Source: Frankia alni
GTDB lineage: Bacteria > Actinomycetota > Actinomycetes > Frankiales > Frankiaceae
DNA length: 48,177 nt
Assembly (NCBI GenBank): GCA_026225295.1
Contig: JAMFSN010000137.1
Span: 1-48,177, forward strand
Direction: 5' to 3'
Positions 15,500 to 24,138 of the stretch are shown one piece after another. Both the position numbers and the translations under genes were made by a program. Below the pieces are notes generated by a model. It did not search any database, was not told the DNA's origin, and was given only the letters and a program-made list of their open reading frames with translations. Position 1 is the stretch's first letter; the number at the start of each line of letters is the position of its first letter.

Positions 15500-17098
15500 A
15501 TGACGATGACGGACGTGGTACCGATGCCTCCTTTGATGAGTTCCCGCCGCCGGGCCGCGGTTCTCGCCGCGGTCTGCCTGGCCGCCTTCGCGATCAACCT
15601 CGACACCACGATCGTCAACGTGGCGCTGCCCGCCTTCGCCCGTCAGCTGGGCGCGACGACCCGCAGCCTGCAGTGGATCGTCGACGGCTACAACCTGGCC
15701 TTCGCCGCCCTGGTACTGACCGCCGGGTCGATCGGAGACCGGTTCGGCCGCCGTCCGGTGCTGCTGGCCGGCCTCATCGGCTTCGGCGCGGCGGGCGCCA
15801 TCGGGGCGCTGTGCACCGGGGCCGGCGAGCTGGTCGCCGTGCGGTTTGTGATGGGTGCCTTCGCGGCCCTCATCTACCCGACGACCTTGTCGGTCATCAC
15901 CAACGCCTACCCGGACCGCTCCGAGCGGGCCCGGGCCATCGGGGTGTGGGGCGCGGTCACCGGGCTCGGGGTGGCGGTCGGGCCGCTCACCGGCGGCCTG
16001 CTGCTCGCCCACTTCTGGTGGGGCAGCGTGTTCCTGGGCCTCGTGCCGGTCGCGCTGGTCGCGGCGCTGCTCGCGGTGTTCCTGGTGCCCGAGTCGCGGG
16101 ACCCCGCCGCCGCCCGGCTCGACCCGGTCGGACTGGTCACGTCGTCGGCGGCCATCGGCCTGCTCGTATACACGATCATCGAGGCGCCGGCCCGGGGGTG
16201 GACGTCGATCTGGTCGACCGGCGGGTTCGCCCTCACGGTGGTCATCGCCGTTGCCTTCGTCACCGTGGAACGGCGCCGGCCGAACCCGATGCTCGACGTC
16301 AGCCTGTTCCGGACGCCGGCGTTCTCGGCGGCCAGCGGCGCCGTGACGGTCTCCTACTTCGCCTTGTTCGGCTTCATCTTCCTGATCACCCAGTACTTCC
16401 AGTTCATCCGCGCCTACGGGACCGTGTCGACCGGCGTCCGCATCCTGCCGGTCGCCCTGATGATCGCCGTGGGATCGATCGTCGGTGCGGTTCTGGCCGG
16501 CCGGGTGGGCACCCGCGTCATCGTCGTCACCGGCCTCCTGCTGTTCGGTGCCGCGTTCGCGTGGATCGGCGTGTCCTCGACCTTCGAGCCGTACGGGCAC
16601 ATCGCCGCGCAGATGGTGCTCATGGGTCTCGGTCTCGGGCTGACCAGCGCGCCGGCCACCGAGTCGATCCTCAGTGTGCTGCCGGCGGCCAAGGCCGGGG
16701 TCGGGTCCGCGGTCAACGACGCGACCCGCGAGGCCGGCGGCACCCTCGGGGTGGCGGTCATCGGCAGCGTCTTCACCTCGATCTACGCCAGCCGCCTGGC
16801 CGGTACCAGCATCAGCGCCCTGCCGGAGCACATCGCGGCGGCTGCCCGCGGCTCGGTCGGGACCGCGGTCGCGACGGCCGCCCAGGCTCCGGCGGCCCTG
16901 CGCGACCAGCTCACCGCCGATGTGAACAGCTCGTTCATGTCGGCCCTGCACGTCGCCTGCTTCGTGGCCGCCGGGGTCTGCTGGCTCGGCGCGGCCGGAT
17001 CCCTCGCGCTGCCGGGCCGCCGGGCCATGGGGGCGTCCCGGCCCGAACCCGCGCCGACTCCGGTCCCGGCCGTCACCGCGCTCGGCGAGTCGATCTAG
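15500..17098 (+). CDS. MFS transporter, DHA2 (14-TM, EmrB/QacA-like) drug efflux
   Basis: A 532-residue proton-driven exporter. After a short basic N-terminus (MSSRRRAAVLAAVCLAAFAI), TM1 carries the DHA2 motif LDTTIVNVALP. The sequence continues with SLQWIVDGYNLAFAALVLTA and the loop motif GDRFGRRPVLLAG. The antiporter motif C region WGAVTGLGVAVGPLTGGLL follows. Roughly 14 hydrophobic segments end near 505, with a Pro-rich tail. The open frame extends upstream to 14396, but that part is antisense to other genes. The start at 15500 has GAGG 8 nt upstream. It is divergent from a TetR regulator, so it is probably inducible by a toxic substrate. Confidence 0.92.
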   Translation: MTMTDVVPMPPLMSSRRRAAVLAAVCLAAFAINLDTTIVNVALPAFARQLGATTRSLQWIVDGYNLAFAALVLTAGSIGDRFGRRPVLLAGLIGFGAAGAIGALCTGAGELVAVRFVMGAFAALIYPTTLSVITNAYPDRSERARAIGVWGAVTGLGVAVGPLTGGLLLAHFWWGSVFLGLVPVALVAALLAVFLVPESRDPAAARLDPVGLVTSSAAIGLLVYTIIEAPARGWTSIWSTGGFALTVVIAVAFVTVERRRPNPMLDVSLFRTPAFSAASGAVTVSYFALFGFIFLITQYFQFIRAYGTVSTGVRILPVALMIAVGSIVGAVLAGRVGTRVIVVTGLLLFGAAFAWIGVSSTFEPYGHIAAQMVLMGLGLGLTSAPATESILSVLPAAKAGVGSAVNDATREAGGTLGVAVIGSVFTSIYASRLAGTSISALPEHIAAAARGSVGTAVATAAQAPAALRDQLTADVNSSFMSALHVACFVAAGVCWLGAAGSLALPGRRAMGASRPEPAPTPVPAVTALGESI

Positions 17099-17156
17099 CG
17101 GCACCGGGCCGGGTGGCGGTCACCGATAAGCCCGACCCGCGGACGTGGTTGGCCGA

Positions 17157-17162
17157 TACCCT
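17157..17162 (+). promoter_or_regulatory. Leaderless -10 box (TACCCT) for the DUF4232 gene
   Basis: TACCCT is followed by GCCGTC and then GTG at 17169. This is the same six-base spacing as the other leaderless candidates, and it is the reason for choosing the GTG over the ATG at 17175. Confidence 0.55.
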
Positions 17163-17168
17163 GCCGTC

Positions 17169-17846
17169 GTGAGAATGACGCCGTTCCGGATCGTTCCCCG
17201 TGTGATCGCCTGCCTGGTTGCCGGGGTCCTGGCCGGCTGCGGAGGTTCCTCCGGTGGATCTTCGGGCGCGTCCGGATCGCCGTCGCCGTCGGTGATTTCC
17301 CCACCGGTGACGGCCCCGGCCGCCACCGGGACGGTTACCGCGGCGCCGACGACGTCGGCGAGCGGGCCGGTCGTGCCCGGCGGACCTATCGATCCCGGCG
17401 GCCCGGGGAGTCCGGCGGCCTGTCCGTCGCGCTCCCTGGGCGTGACGGCGGGCGGTTCCGAAGGAGCAGCGGGCAGCACCTTCACGAATCTTGTCTTCCG
17501 GAATCTCGGGACGCCCAGCTGCACCCTTTACGGCTACCCAGGGGTCTCCTTCACGACCAAGAAAGCCGGCGTCGAGGTTCAGATCGGCGCAGCCGCCACG
17601 CGCAGCACCCAGGCGGCGCCCGGACTGGTCACCCTGAAGCCGGGCGCCGTTGTCCACGCCGTCCTGCAGGTCGTGCACGCCGAGAACTATCCGGTGGCCG
17701 ACTGCGGTCCCACTCCGGCCGACTACCTGCAGATCTACCCGCCCGGCCAGAAGACGCCGATCTACCTCGCCTTTTCTGCTTCGGCCTGCTCGAAGCCGGT
17801 CCACGTTCTGACCGTCGGGGTCGTCCAGCCGGGCGCCGGCTCGTAA
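17169..17846 (+). CDS. DUF4232-domain lipoprotein
   Basis: About 225 residues. The N-terminus RIVPRVIACLVAGVLAGC is a lipoprotein signal peptide with lipobox LAGC. A long Gly/Ser/Pro/Thr linker follows. The C-terminal domain (about 95-222) matches the DUF4232 pattern: CPSRSLGVT, LVFRNLGTPSCTLYGYPGVS, then the conserved C near ADCGPTPADYLQIYPP and a last Cys in SACSKPVHV. Such proteins are anchored outside the membrane and have unknown function. The GTG start is supported by a TACCCT box six bases upstream. The gene is isolated, with a pseudogene region downstream. Confidence 0.88.
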   Translation: MRMTPFRIVPRVIACLVAGVLAGCGGSSGGSSGASGSPSPSVISPPVTAPAATGTVTAAPTTSASGPVVPGGPIDPGGPGSPAACPSRSLGVTAGGSEGAAGSTFTNLVFRNLGTPSCTLYGYPGVSFTTKKAGVEVQIGAAATRSTQAAPGLVTLKPGAVVHAVLQVVHAENYPVADCGPTPADYLQIYPPGQKTPIYLAFSASACSKPVHVLTVGVVQPGAGS

Positions 17847-18007
17847 CCGACCGCGCCGGTTGCCACCCGAGAGTGACAATCGGCGTACCGAGCTGATTCT
17901 CCGCCCACCGCCGTTTTGCGAACGGCCCCCGGCTGGCCTTCAGTCATACCGCGGTGGACGGAGAATCGGTCATGGGGATGTCGGGCGGGGGTCTCCGGTG
18001 GTGAGGA

Positions 18008-18300
18008 TCAGCCGGTGACCGAGTTCAGGGCCGTCCGGTACCCCTGGGCATAGCCGGTCGCCCAGGCAGGGCCGGCGTCATAAAGGGCGGGATGGCCGAG
18101 CACCACGACGTGGGCGTTCGGGGCATGCTTGCCTCATTGTTGATGACACCGCTGATGACCGCACCGGAGCAGGTGACGTCCTTGAACGAGGAGACCTGGT
18201 GAGTGTTCTTCCAGAGCGTCGGGTATCCCAGGGTGCTCCGTGGACAGGTCCCGGTCGGGATACCGGCGCCGAGGCCGGCGGAATAGGAGGCGCCGATGCG
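18008..18300 (-). pseudogene. SGNH/GDSL hydrolase pseudogene, body fragments
   Basis: Minus-strand reading gives IGASYSAGLGAGIPTGTCPR, then STLGYPTLWKNTHQVSSFKD and VTCSGAVISG. That is the block-I region of a secreted SGNH esterase (normally GDSYSAG, here the Asp is Ala) plus its following Cys-RST-YP-LW segment. In another frame follow APNAHVVVLGHPALYDAG and TGYAQGYRTALNSVTG-stop, which match the central and C-terminal parts of the same family. About 80 residues are missing at each of two joins, and there is no start codon. The signal-peptide part lies on the opposite strand at 18296-18440. Confidence 0.68.
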
Positions 18301-18440
18301 ATTTCACCGCCGGGTAGCTTCCTGCCTGGCCGCCTTCGCGACGGCTGTCGCGGGCTTGAGCTTCGCCGTCGCCGGACGATTGGCCGTCGCCGCCTACGCC
18401 GGCCGCCGCGCCGACGGTGAACTACGTGGCGCCCCGGTCA
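18296..18440 (+). pseudogene. Inverted signal-peptide fragment of the SGNH hydrolase pseudogene
   Basis: On the plus strand, GGAGG followed by ATG opens MRFHRRVASCLAAFATAV, then AGLSFAVAG, an actinobacterial export signal. One frame over, the end of the segment encodes APTVNYVA, the stretch that normally precedes GDSYSAG in secreted SGNH hydrolases. The matching GASYSAG continuation lies back-to-back on the minus strand. A small inversion between two GGCGCC sites (18290 and 18430) would explain this. The 67-residue open frame from this ATG (to 18499) is probably not a functional gene. Confidence 0.55.
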
Positions 18441-18533
18441 GCGTAACCGGGCCCGGCTCATCAACCGACCATGGGCGCCAGTCCCTCCCGCGTGCTTGAC
18501 CCTCCCGTGAGGTGAGGCCGCATAGTCGGGGCC

Positions 18534-19334
18534 GTGAGCGATGAGTACGCCGTGAGCGACGGGTCCGGGTGCGAGGAGTACAACGTCGGCCGGACGGCCC
18601 GGCGGGCCGGGGTGACCGTGCGGACGTTGCACCACTACGACGACATCGGACTGGTGCGGCCCTCGGTGCGCAGCCCGGCCGGCTACCGGGTCTACGGCCC
18701 GGCCGACATCGAGCGGCTCCGGCAGGTGCTGGTCTACCGGCGGCTGGGTTTCGGCCTGGCCGAGATCGCCGCGTTGGTGAGCGACCCGACCGTCGACGCC
18801 GTCGCTCACCTGCGCCGACAGCGGGAGCTGCTGGTCGAGCGCGCGCACCGACTGACCGCGATGGTCGCGGCCATCGATCGGGAACTGGAGGCTCGGACGA
18901 TGGGGATGCACTTGACGCCCGCCGAACAGCTGGAGATTTTCGGGACCGATCAGGTCGGCGGGGAGTGGGCCGACGAGGCGGCCGAAAGGTGGGGGGACAC
19001 CGAGCCGTACCAGCAGTCCCAACGGCGGGTCGCCGCATACGGGCCCCGGGAGTGGGCCCAGATCAGGGCGGAGGCCGACGACGGGTTGCGCGCGTCCGCC
19101 GACCTCATGCGCGCGGGCCGCCCGGCGAGCGGCCCGGAAGCAATGGACCTGGCCGAGCAGCACCGGCAGTACCTGGGCCGCTGGTTCTACGACTGCGGGT
19201 ACGACCAGCACCGGGGCCTGGCCCGGACCTACATCGAAGATGAGCGGTTCACCCGTACCTACGATGCCGGAGCCGTGGGACGGGCGCGGTTCGTTCACGA
19301 CGCGATCACCGCGAACGCCGACGCACACTCCTGA
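18534..19334 (+). CDS. MerR-family regulator, TipA-like (TipAS domain)
   Basis: 266 residues. The N-terminal MerR HTH is at about 15-82: YNVGRTARRAGVTVRTLHHY, DDIGLVRPSVRSPAGYRVYG and a RLRQVLVYRRLGFGLAEIAA segment. A dimerisation coiled coil spans about 90-120. The C-terminal TipAS domain (about 125-260) is recognisable from QLEIFGTDQ, ERWGDTEPYQQSQRR, LAEQHRQYLGRWFYDCGYDQHRGLARTYIEDERFTRTYD. TipA proteins bind thiopeptide-like antibiotics through TipAS and activate their own and resistance promoters. The translation start is a GTG. It precedes the APC permease by 246 nt. It is the only intact MerR regulator in the window and so a formal candidate for the MerR-type operator at 4335. Confidence 0.93.
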   Translation: MSDEYAVSDGSGCEEYNVGRTARRAGVTVRTLHHYDDIGLVRPSVRSPAGYRVYGPADIERLRQVLVYRRLGFGLAEIAALVSDPTVDAVAHLRRQRELLVERAHRLTAMVAAIDRELEARTMGMHLTPAEQLEIFGTDQVGGEWADEAAERWGDTEPYQQSQRRVAAYGPREWAQIRAEADDGLRASADLMRAGRPASGPEAMDLAEQHRQYLGRWFYDCGYDQHRGLARTYIEDERFTRTYDAGAVGRARFVHDAITANADAHS

Positions 19335-19580
19335 GCCCGCCGTCGCAAGCCTTCGAGCCGGCGTCCATATCCAATACCTTCGATATGTCTTTGTGTCGCC
19401 ACCGGTCAGCAAATGAAGCTGACCGTAGCGGCGGCTCCGATACGAATCGGCAACAAGAGCGCGGCGGTCAACGGCGACCGTGTTGCGGGCGGGTTTCGTT
19501 TATTCGTACCGGTTGACGACCTGTGCGCCGCCGGGGCACCGTTCGACGACTCGTTTCGACAATTGCTGTTGGAGGCCGGA

Positions 19581-21239
19581 ATGGCTGTCATCACTCCACC
19601 GTCGGCAGCAGAACCGGGCGCCGCCGACGGATTGCGGCGGACCGTCGGTTTCTGGGGACTGATGTTCGTATCCCTGGGTTCCATCATCGGCTCCGGATGG
19701 TTGCTCGGCGCGCTCGGGGCGGCCGAGGTCGCCGGCCCGGCCTCCCTCCTCTCCTGGATTCTCGCGGGCGCGATGCTGGCCGTTCTCGCGCTCATCCACG
19801 CGGAACTCGGCGCCGCCTATCCCATCGCCGGCGGTACCGCTCGCTTTCCCCATTTCGCGTTCGGCACGCTGGCGAGTTTCACCGCCGGCTGGGCCGCCTG
19901 GCTCCAGTCGGTGACCATCGCGCCGATCGAGGTCGAGGCGAGCATCTCCTACCTGAGCAGCACCAAGTGGGCCAAGCAGCACCTGGTGATGCTGCACACC
20001 AACGGAACGTTGAACGCCACCGGCTTCGGCGTCGCTTCCGTGCTCATGCTGCTGTTCACCATCATCAACCTGGCCGGCGCGAAGCTCCTGAGCGACAGCA
20101 ACTCCGTGATGGTGATCTGGAAGACCCTGGTCCCCGTGCTGACAGTGGTCGTGCTGATCACGCTCAGTTTCCGCTTCTCGAACTTCCACGCGGGCGGCGG
20201 TTTCGTTCCGTACGGAGCGCACGGAATCTTTGCGGCGCTGCCGGCCGGGGTCGTGTTCGCCCTGCAGGGGTTCGAGCAGGCGATTCAGATGGCCGGCGAG
20301 GCCAAAGACCCGCAGCGCGACATCTCCCGCGCGGTCATCGCGGCGATGATTGTCGGGACCACCGTGTACATCCTGCTGGAGATCTGTTTCGTCGGCAGTC
20401 TCAACCCGGCGAACCTGGTGCACGGCTGGAAGGCCCCGGTCACCAAGGGCGACTTCGGCCCGTACGCGACGCTGGCCACCGCGGCCGGCGCCGGTTGGCT
20501 GGCCGCGATCCTCTACATCGACGCGTTCATCTCCCCGGCCGGCACCGGCCTGGTGTACGTCGGCACCTCGGCCCGGCTGTCGTATGCGCTGGGGGAGGAG
20601 GAGGTGCTGCCGTCGGGATTGACGAAGCTGACCAAGAGCGGCGTGCCGATCTACTCGATCCTGCTGGCCTTCGTGATCGGCGAGATCGCGTTCCTGCCGT
20701 TCCCGAGCTGGCAGTCGCTGGTCGGCCTGGTCACCTCGGCAACCGCGATCATGTACGCCTTCGCCCCGGTCTCCCTGGCCGCGCTCCAGAACCGCGACCC
20801 CGACCGGTTGCGGCCTTACCACCTGCCGTACCCCAAGGTGCTGGCCCCGATCGGGTTCGTTTCCGCCAACCTGATCATCTACTGGGGCGGCTTCGAGGCG
20901 ACCTGGAAGATCCTGGCCGCGATCTTCGTCGGCCGGGTCCTGTTCGAGATCGCGTTGCAGCGCTCGGACACGGTCCGCCGGACCGACATCGACTGGCGGG
21001 CCGCGTCCTGGATCTGGCCGTGGCTGATCGGGATGACCCTGATCGGCCTGCTGGGTCGTTACGGCCACGGCGCCCACGACGTCCTGCCGAACTGGATCGA
21101 CCTGCTGGTGGTCCTCGCCTACAGCCTGGTGATCTTCTACTGGGCGGTCAGCCTGGCGATGGAACCGGAGAAGGTCCGGGAGGCCGTGGAGGCGGAGGTC
21201 CGGCACGAGCAGTCCCAGGTCGAGCTGAACACGGCCTGA
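19581..21239 (+). CDS. APC family amino-acid permease
   Basis: A 552-residue transporter with 12 or more hydrophobic segments. The APC opening is GLRRTVGFWGLMFVSLGSII, then GSGWLLGALGAAEVAGPASL; the GSIIGSGW stretch is the substrate-binding unwound helix of the APC fold. TM6-like GVVFALQGFEQAIQMAGEAKDP with RDISRAV is also characteristic. It is closest in look to aspartate/amino-acid:proton symporters of the YveA/AspT-like APC group, though the substrate is not certain. ATG 19581 with GGAGG five bases upstream is clearly the start, although the open frame extends to 19413. A hairpin terminator follows at 21247. Confidence 0.9.
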   Translation: MAVITPPSAAEPGAADGLRRTVGFWGLMFVSLGSIIGSGWLLGALGAAEVAGPASLLSWILAGAMLAVLALIHAELGAAYPIAGGTARFPHFAFGTLASFTAGWAAWLQSVTIAPIEVEASISYLSSTKWAKQHLVMLHTNGTLNATGFGVASVLMLLFTIINLAGAKLLSDSNSVMVIWKTLVPVLTVVVLITLSFRFSNFHAGGGFVPYGAHGIFAALPAGVVFALQGFEQAIQMAGEAKDPQRDISRAVIAAMIVGTTVYILLEICFVGSLNPANLVHGWKAPVTKGDFGPYATLATAAGAGWLAAILYIDAFISPAGTGLVYVGTSARLSYALGEEEVLPSGLTKLTKSGVPIYSILLAFVIGEIAFLPFPSWQSLVGLVTSATAIMYAFAPVSLAALQNRDPDRLRPYHLPYPKVLAPIGFVSANLIIYWGGFEATWKILAAIFVGRVLFEIALQRSDTVRRTDIDWRAASWIWPWLIGMTLIGLLGRYGHGAHDVLPNWIDLLVVLAYSLVIFYWAVSLAMEPEKVREAVEAEVRHEQSQVELNTA

Positions 21240-21246
21240 GCGGCCC

Positions 21247-21278
21247 CCCGGAATCCGGACTGTCGTCCGGATTCCGGG
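21247..21278. terminator. Strong hairpin terminator after the APC permease
   Basis: Arms CCCGGAATCCGGA and TCCGGATTCCGGG pair perfectly over 13 bp around the loop CTGTCG. It lies eight bases after the permease stop and before the convergent DUF427 gene, so it may serve both. Confidence 0.75.
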
Positions 21279-21312
21279 TCCGGTCCGACGACCTGGGCTG
21301 AGCCGGCCTCCG

Positions 21313-21615
21313 TCAGCCGATCGTCACGACCCGCTTGTCAAAAGCCACGTAGCTGCTGTAGTCCTTTCCGACCCGGTCGAACGAGGCCGGATAGGGGGTC
21401 GGGTAGCTCCAGGCCGCGTCGTGGTGGGCGCCGCCCGCGGTGGTCACGTCGTGGTACTGGGCGTCGCCTTTCCATGAGCAGTTGTAGGCCGTCGGGCTGT
21501 TGCTCAGCACGCCCGCCGTCAACGACGTCGGCGGGAAGTACCAGTTGCCCTCGATGGAGATCAGGTTGTCCCGCGGAGCGTCGGCAATGACGATCCCGTC
21601 CACGGTGGCTTTCAT
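21313..21615 (-). CDS. DUF427 domain protein
   Basis: A 100-residue single-domain protein. Family landmarks are MKATVDGIVIADAPRDNLIS at the start, EGNWYFPP, SPTAYNCSWKGDAQYHDV in the middle and AAWSYPTPYPASFDRVGKDYSSYVAF at the end. DUF427 proteins are small cytosolic beta-rich proteins of unknown function, often linked to stress or sugar metabolism contexts. It stands alone. The 207 bases between it and the MFS gene on the same strand hold no gene that I can recognise. Confidence 0.9.
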   Translation of the reverse strand: MKATVDGIVIADAPRDNLISIEGNWYFPPTSLTAGVLSNSPTAYNCSWKGDAQYHDVTTAGGAHHDAAWSYPTPYPASFDRVGKDYSSYVAFDKRVVTIG

Positions 21616-21822
21616 GGTGATCCTCCCGATCGGATGACCCGCGCGGCCGGACGGCGGTCCCGTCCACCTTCGAGTGTGCCTGGCCGGACGACCGCCGGGT
21701 CAGGCCCCGGACGGGGTTTTCCGGGCTGGTCCTGAGACCGGCCAGGCCCTGGTCGAAATCCTTGCCGACCAGCTGGTCCATCGGCACGAAGATGCCCATG
21801 ACCTTCGACAGTCTCTCCCGGC

Positions 21823-23490
21823 TCAGCCGTTCCCGGTGGTGGGCGCGTCGGCGGTGGCCGGTTCCTCGGTGAAGGCGGCGGCGGTCGTCCGCAACGGCAG
21901 CTCCTTGATGAACAGCGTCAGGAAGAACGCCACCGCCATGACCGCCGCCGCGAGCATGAAGCACAGGGTCACCGACGACGTGAAGCCGGCCCGGAAGGGC
22001 TCGGTGAGGCGCGCGTCGATGCTCTGCAGGAACGAGGTGTCGTTCAGGGTCTTGGACTGGTTGGCGTGCTGCAACGTGGCCAGACTCCGGCGCCCGTCCG
22101 GGGTGCTGGCCGCGGCCCGGAAATTCGGGTCGCCGGCCGCCTTCTGGTAGGCCGAGGTGATTTTCGAGCCGACCGTCGAGTAGACGATCGACAGGAACAC
22201 CGCGACGCCCAGGGTCCCGCCCATCTGGCGGAAGAAGGTCGTGGACGACGTGGCTACGCCGATGTCGCGGGCCGGGACCGCGTTCTGCATGGCCAGCACG
22301 ATGGTCTGCAGGTTCAGTCCGAGCCCGAGCCCGACGACCACCATGCCCAGATCGACGTAGACCAGGCTGGTGTCGGCCGACAACCGCGACTCCAGGAGCA
22401 GGCCGACCACCAGGAGCGCGCAGCCGACGACCGGGAAGATCTTGTAGCGACCGGTGCGCGAGGTGAGCTGCCCGGCCACCACCGAGCCGGACATCAGGCC
22501 CAGCACCAACGGCAACGAGAGCAGCCCGGCCCGGGCCGGCGAATTGCCCTTGACCAGCTGCAGATACAGCGGGAGCAGGGTGAGCGAGCCGAACATGCCG
22601 ATCCCGACGATGAACGACTGGGACATGCCGAGCCGGAAGACGCCGTTGCGGAACAGCCGGGGCGGCAGCAGCGCCTCATCGCCCATGGCCCGCTGCACCA
22701 GCACGAACGCCGTCAGGCTCACGACCCCGATGACGTAACAGAGATAGGCCCGGCCCGACCCCCAGCCCCAGATCCGTCCCTGTTCGGCAATCACCAGCAG
22801 GGGAACCAGGCCGACGGTGAGGGTGGCCGCGCCCCAGTAGTCGATCCGGGTGTCGCGGCGGACATGCTGCAGATGGAGCACCTTGGTGACCACGACCAGG
22901 GCCAGGATCCCGATGGGAACGTTGATCAGGAAGATCCAGCGCCACCCGTCGATGCCCCCGATGGTGTTCTGGCCGGCCAGCGTGCCGCCGACCACCGGAC
23001 CGAGGACGCTCGCGGTACCGAAGGTGGCGAGGAAGTAACCCTGGTATTTGGCCCGTTCGCGGGGCGGAATGATGTCCCCGACGATCGCCAGCGCCAGGGA
23101 GAACAAGCCACCGGCCCCGATGCCCTGGAAGGCGCGGAATCCGGCCAGCATGTACATCGAGGTCGACAGTGTGCACAGCGCCGAACCGAGAATGAAGACG
23201 CTGATCGCGAACAGGAAGAACGGCTTGCGGCCGTAAATGTCGGACAATTTTCCGTACAGCGGGGTCGAGATCGTCGAGGTGATCAGGAACGCGGTGGTCA
23301 CCCAGGCCTGCGCGGTCAGCCCGTTGAGGCTTTCACCGATCTTGTAGATCGCGGTGGAGACGATTGTCTGGTCGAGTGCGGCCAGGAACATCCCCAGCAG
23401 CAGCCCGGACAGGACAATCATGATCTGGCGCCGCGAGTAGCCGGTGATCGGAGCGTGCGACCCGGTGGTCGCATCAGTGGCGGTGGCCAT
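21823..23490 (-). CDS. MFS transporter, DHA2 (14-TM, EmrB/QacA-like) drug efflux
   Basis: A 555-residue exporter. TM1 has the DHA2 motif MFLAALDQTIVSTAIYKIG, followed by QAWVTTAFLITSTISTPLYG and the loop KLSDIYGRKPFFLFA. Motif C (GPVVGGTLAGQ) and about 14 hydrophobic segments follow. The start at 23490 shares its A with the upstream MarR stop (TGATG), so translation is coupled to the repressor. It is paralogous in type to the DHA2 gene at 15500 but is controlled by MarR rather than TetR. It probably exports lipophilic drugs or host compounds; the substrate is not identifiable. Confidence 0.93.
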   Translation of the reverse strand: MATATDATTGSHAPITGYSRRQIMIVLSGLLLGMFLAALDQTIVSTAIYKIGESLNGLTAQAWVTTAFLITSTISTPLYGKLSDIYGRKPFFLFAISVFILGSALCTLSTSMYMLAGFRAFQGIGAGGLFSLALAIVGDIIPPRERAKYQGYFLATFGTASVLGPVVGGTLAGQNTIGGIDGWRWIFLINVPIGILALVVVTKVLHLQHVRRDTRIDYWGAATLTVGLVPLLVIAEQGRIWGWGSGRAYLCYVIGVVSLTAFVLVQRAMGDEALLPPRLFRNGVFRLGMSQSFIVGIGMFGSLTLLPLYLQLVKGNSPARAGLLSLPLVLGLMSGSVVAGQLTSRTGRYKIFPVVGCALLVVGLLLESRLSADTSLVYVDLGMVVVGLGLGLNLQTIVLAMQNAVPARDIGVATSSTTFFRQMGGTLGVAVFLSIVYSTVGSKITSAYQKAAGDPNFRAAASTPDGRRSLATLQHANQSKTLNDTSFLQSIDARLTEPFRAGFTSSVTLCFMLAAAVMAVAFFLTLFIKELPLRTTAAAFTEEPATADAPTTGNG

Positions 23491-24026
23491 CAGGACCGTC
23501 CTTCCCGGCCGGTCGGCCGGTTCCATCGCTCAACGGCCAAGGTGTTCTTGTACTTTTCGAAGTCGTCGTTGAACCGGGCCACCAGCGTCGCCAGCTGCAC
23601 ACAGTCGTGATCGTCCCAGTCGGCGAGCATGGCCCGGAAGTGCGTTTTCCGGTCTTCGAGGTGGTGTCCGTGCACCGCGCGGGCCTTGTCCGTCGCGACC
23701 AGGAGGCTGGCCCGGCCGTCCTCGGGGTCGGCCCGCCGCTCCACCATCCCCTCGCGTGCGAGCGCGCCGATCTGGCGGCTGATCGTCGACGGGTCGGACT
23801 GCAGCCGGTCGGCGAGGGCCCCGGCCCGCATCGGGCCGTGCACCACCAGGGTCGAGAGCAGCACCTGGGCCGACCACTCGACGTCGTAGCGGGCGCTGTC
23901 CAGAACCCGGGCCCGGGCCCGGCTGAACAGGTGCAGGAGTCGGGTCACCGACCCGGCCAGCTCGGCGACGTGCTCGTCGGACGGGGCCGGCGCGGCCGCC
24001 CGGGCCTGGACAATATCGGTCATCAT
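23490..24026 (-). CDS. MarR family transcriptional regulator
   Basis: 178 residues with the central winged helix WSAQVLLSTLVVHGPMRAGA, LADRLQSDPSTISRQIGALA, then REGMVERRADPEDGRASLL, including the DPxDGR wing signature. Flanking helices form the dimerisation domain. The ATG at 24026 (a second at 24023) starts 13 nt from a near-perfect 32-bp palindrome, which is the obvious autoregulatory operator. It is first in an operon with the DHA2 efflux gene (TGATG overlap), so it is a repressor relieved by the pump's substrate. Confidence 0.94.
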   Translation of the reverse strand: MMTDIVQARAAAPAPSDEHVAELAGSVTRLLHLFSRARARVLDSARYDVEWSAQVLLSTLVVHGPMRAGALADRLQSDPSTISRQIGALAREGMVERRADPEDGRASLLVATDKARAVHGHHLEDRKTHFRAMLADWDDHDCVQLATLVARFNDDFEKYKNTLAVERWNRPTGREGRS

Positions 24027-24038
24027 TCCGATCCGTTG

Positions 24039-24070
24039 CTTGAGTCCATCAACTAGTTGTTGGACTCAAG
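24039..24070. promoter_or_regulatory. 32-bp nested palindrome, MarR operator
   Basis: The outer arms CTTGAGTCCA and TGGACTCAAG are perfect inverted repeats. The core CAACTAGTTG is a perfect 10-bp palindrome. Only the T/T pair next to the core breaks the full 32-bp symmetry. It begins 13 bases upstream of the marR start codon and covers the promoter, so binding would repress the marR-efflux operon. Confidence 0.8.
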
Positions 24071-24138
24071 CATGCATCCAGCCCGCGTGGGCCGCAAACG
24101 GAGCTCCGCTCGCCCCGCGGGCGACCCGGGCTGCCTGA

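Noticed and set aside
18290-18433. Phase-variable invertible promoter or switch
   Set aside because: The inverted repeat is only the 6-bp palindrome GGCGCC, no recombinase gene is nearby and the hydrolase body carries further deletions. A one-time inversion in a dying gene is simpler.
18296-18499. Functional 67-residue secreted protein behind GGAGG
   Set aside because: The GGAGG belongs to the antisense of the hydrolase GASYSAG block, and the sequence after the signal peptide matches the hydrolase only in a shifted frame.
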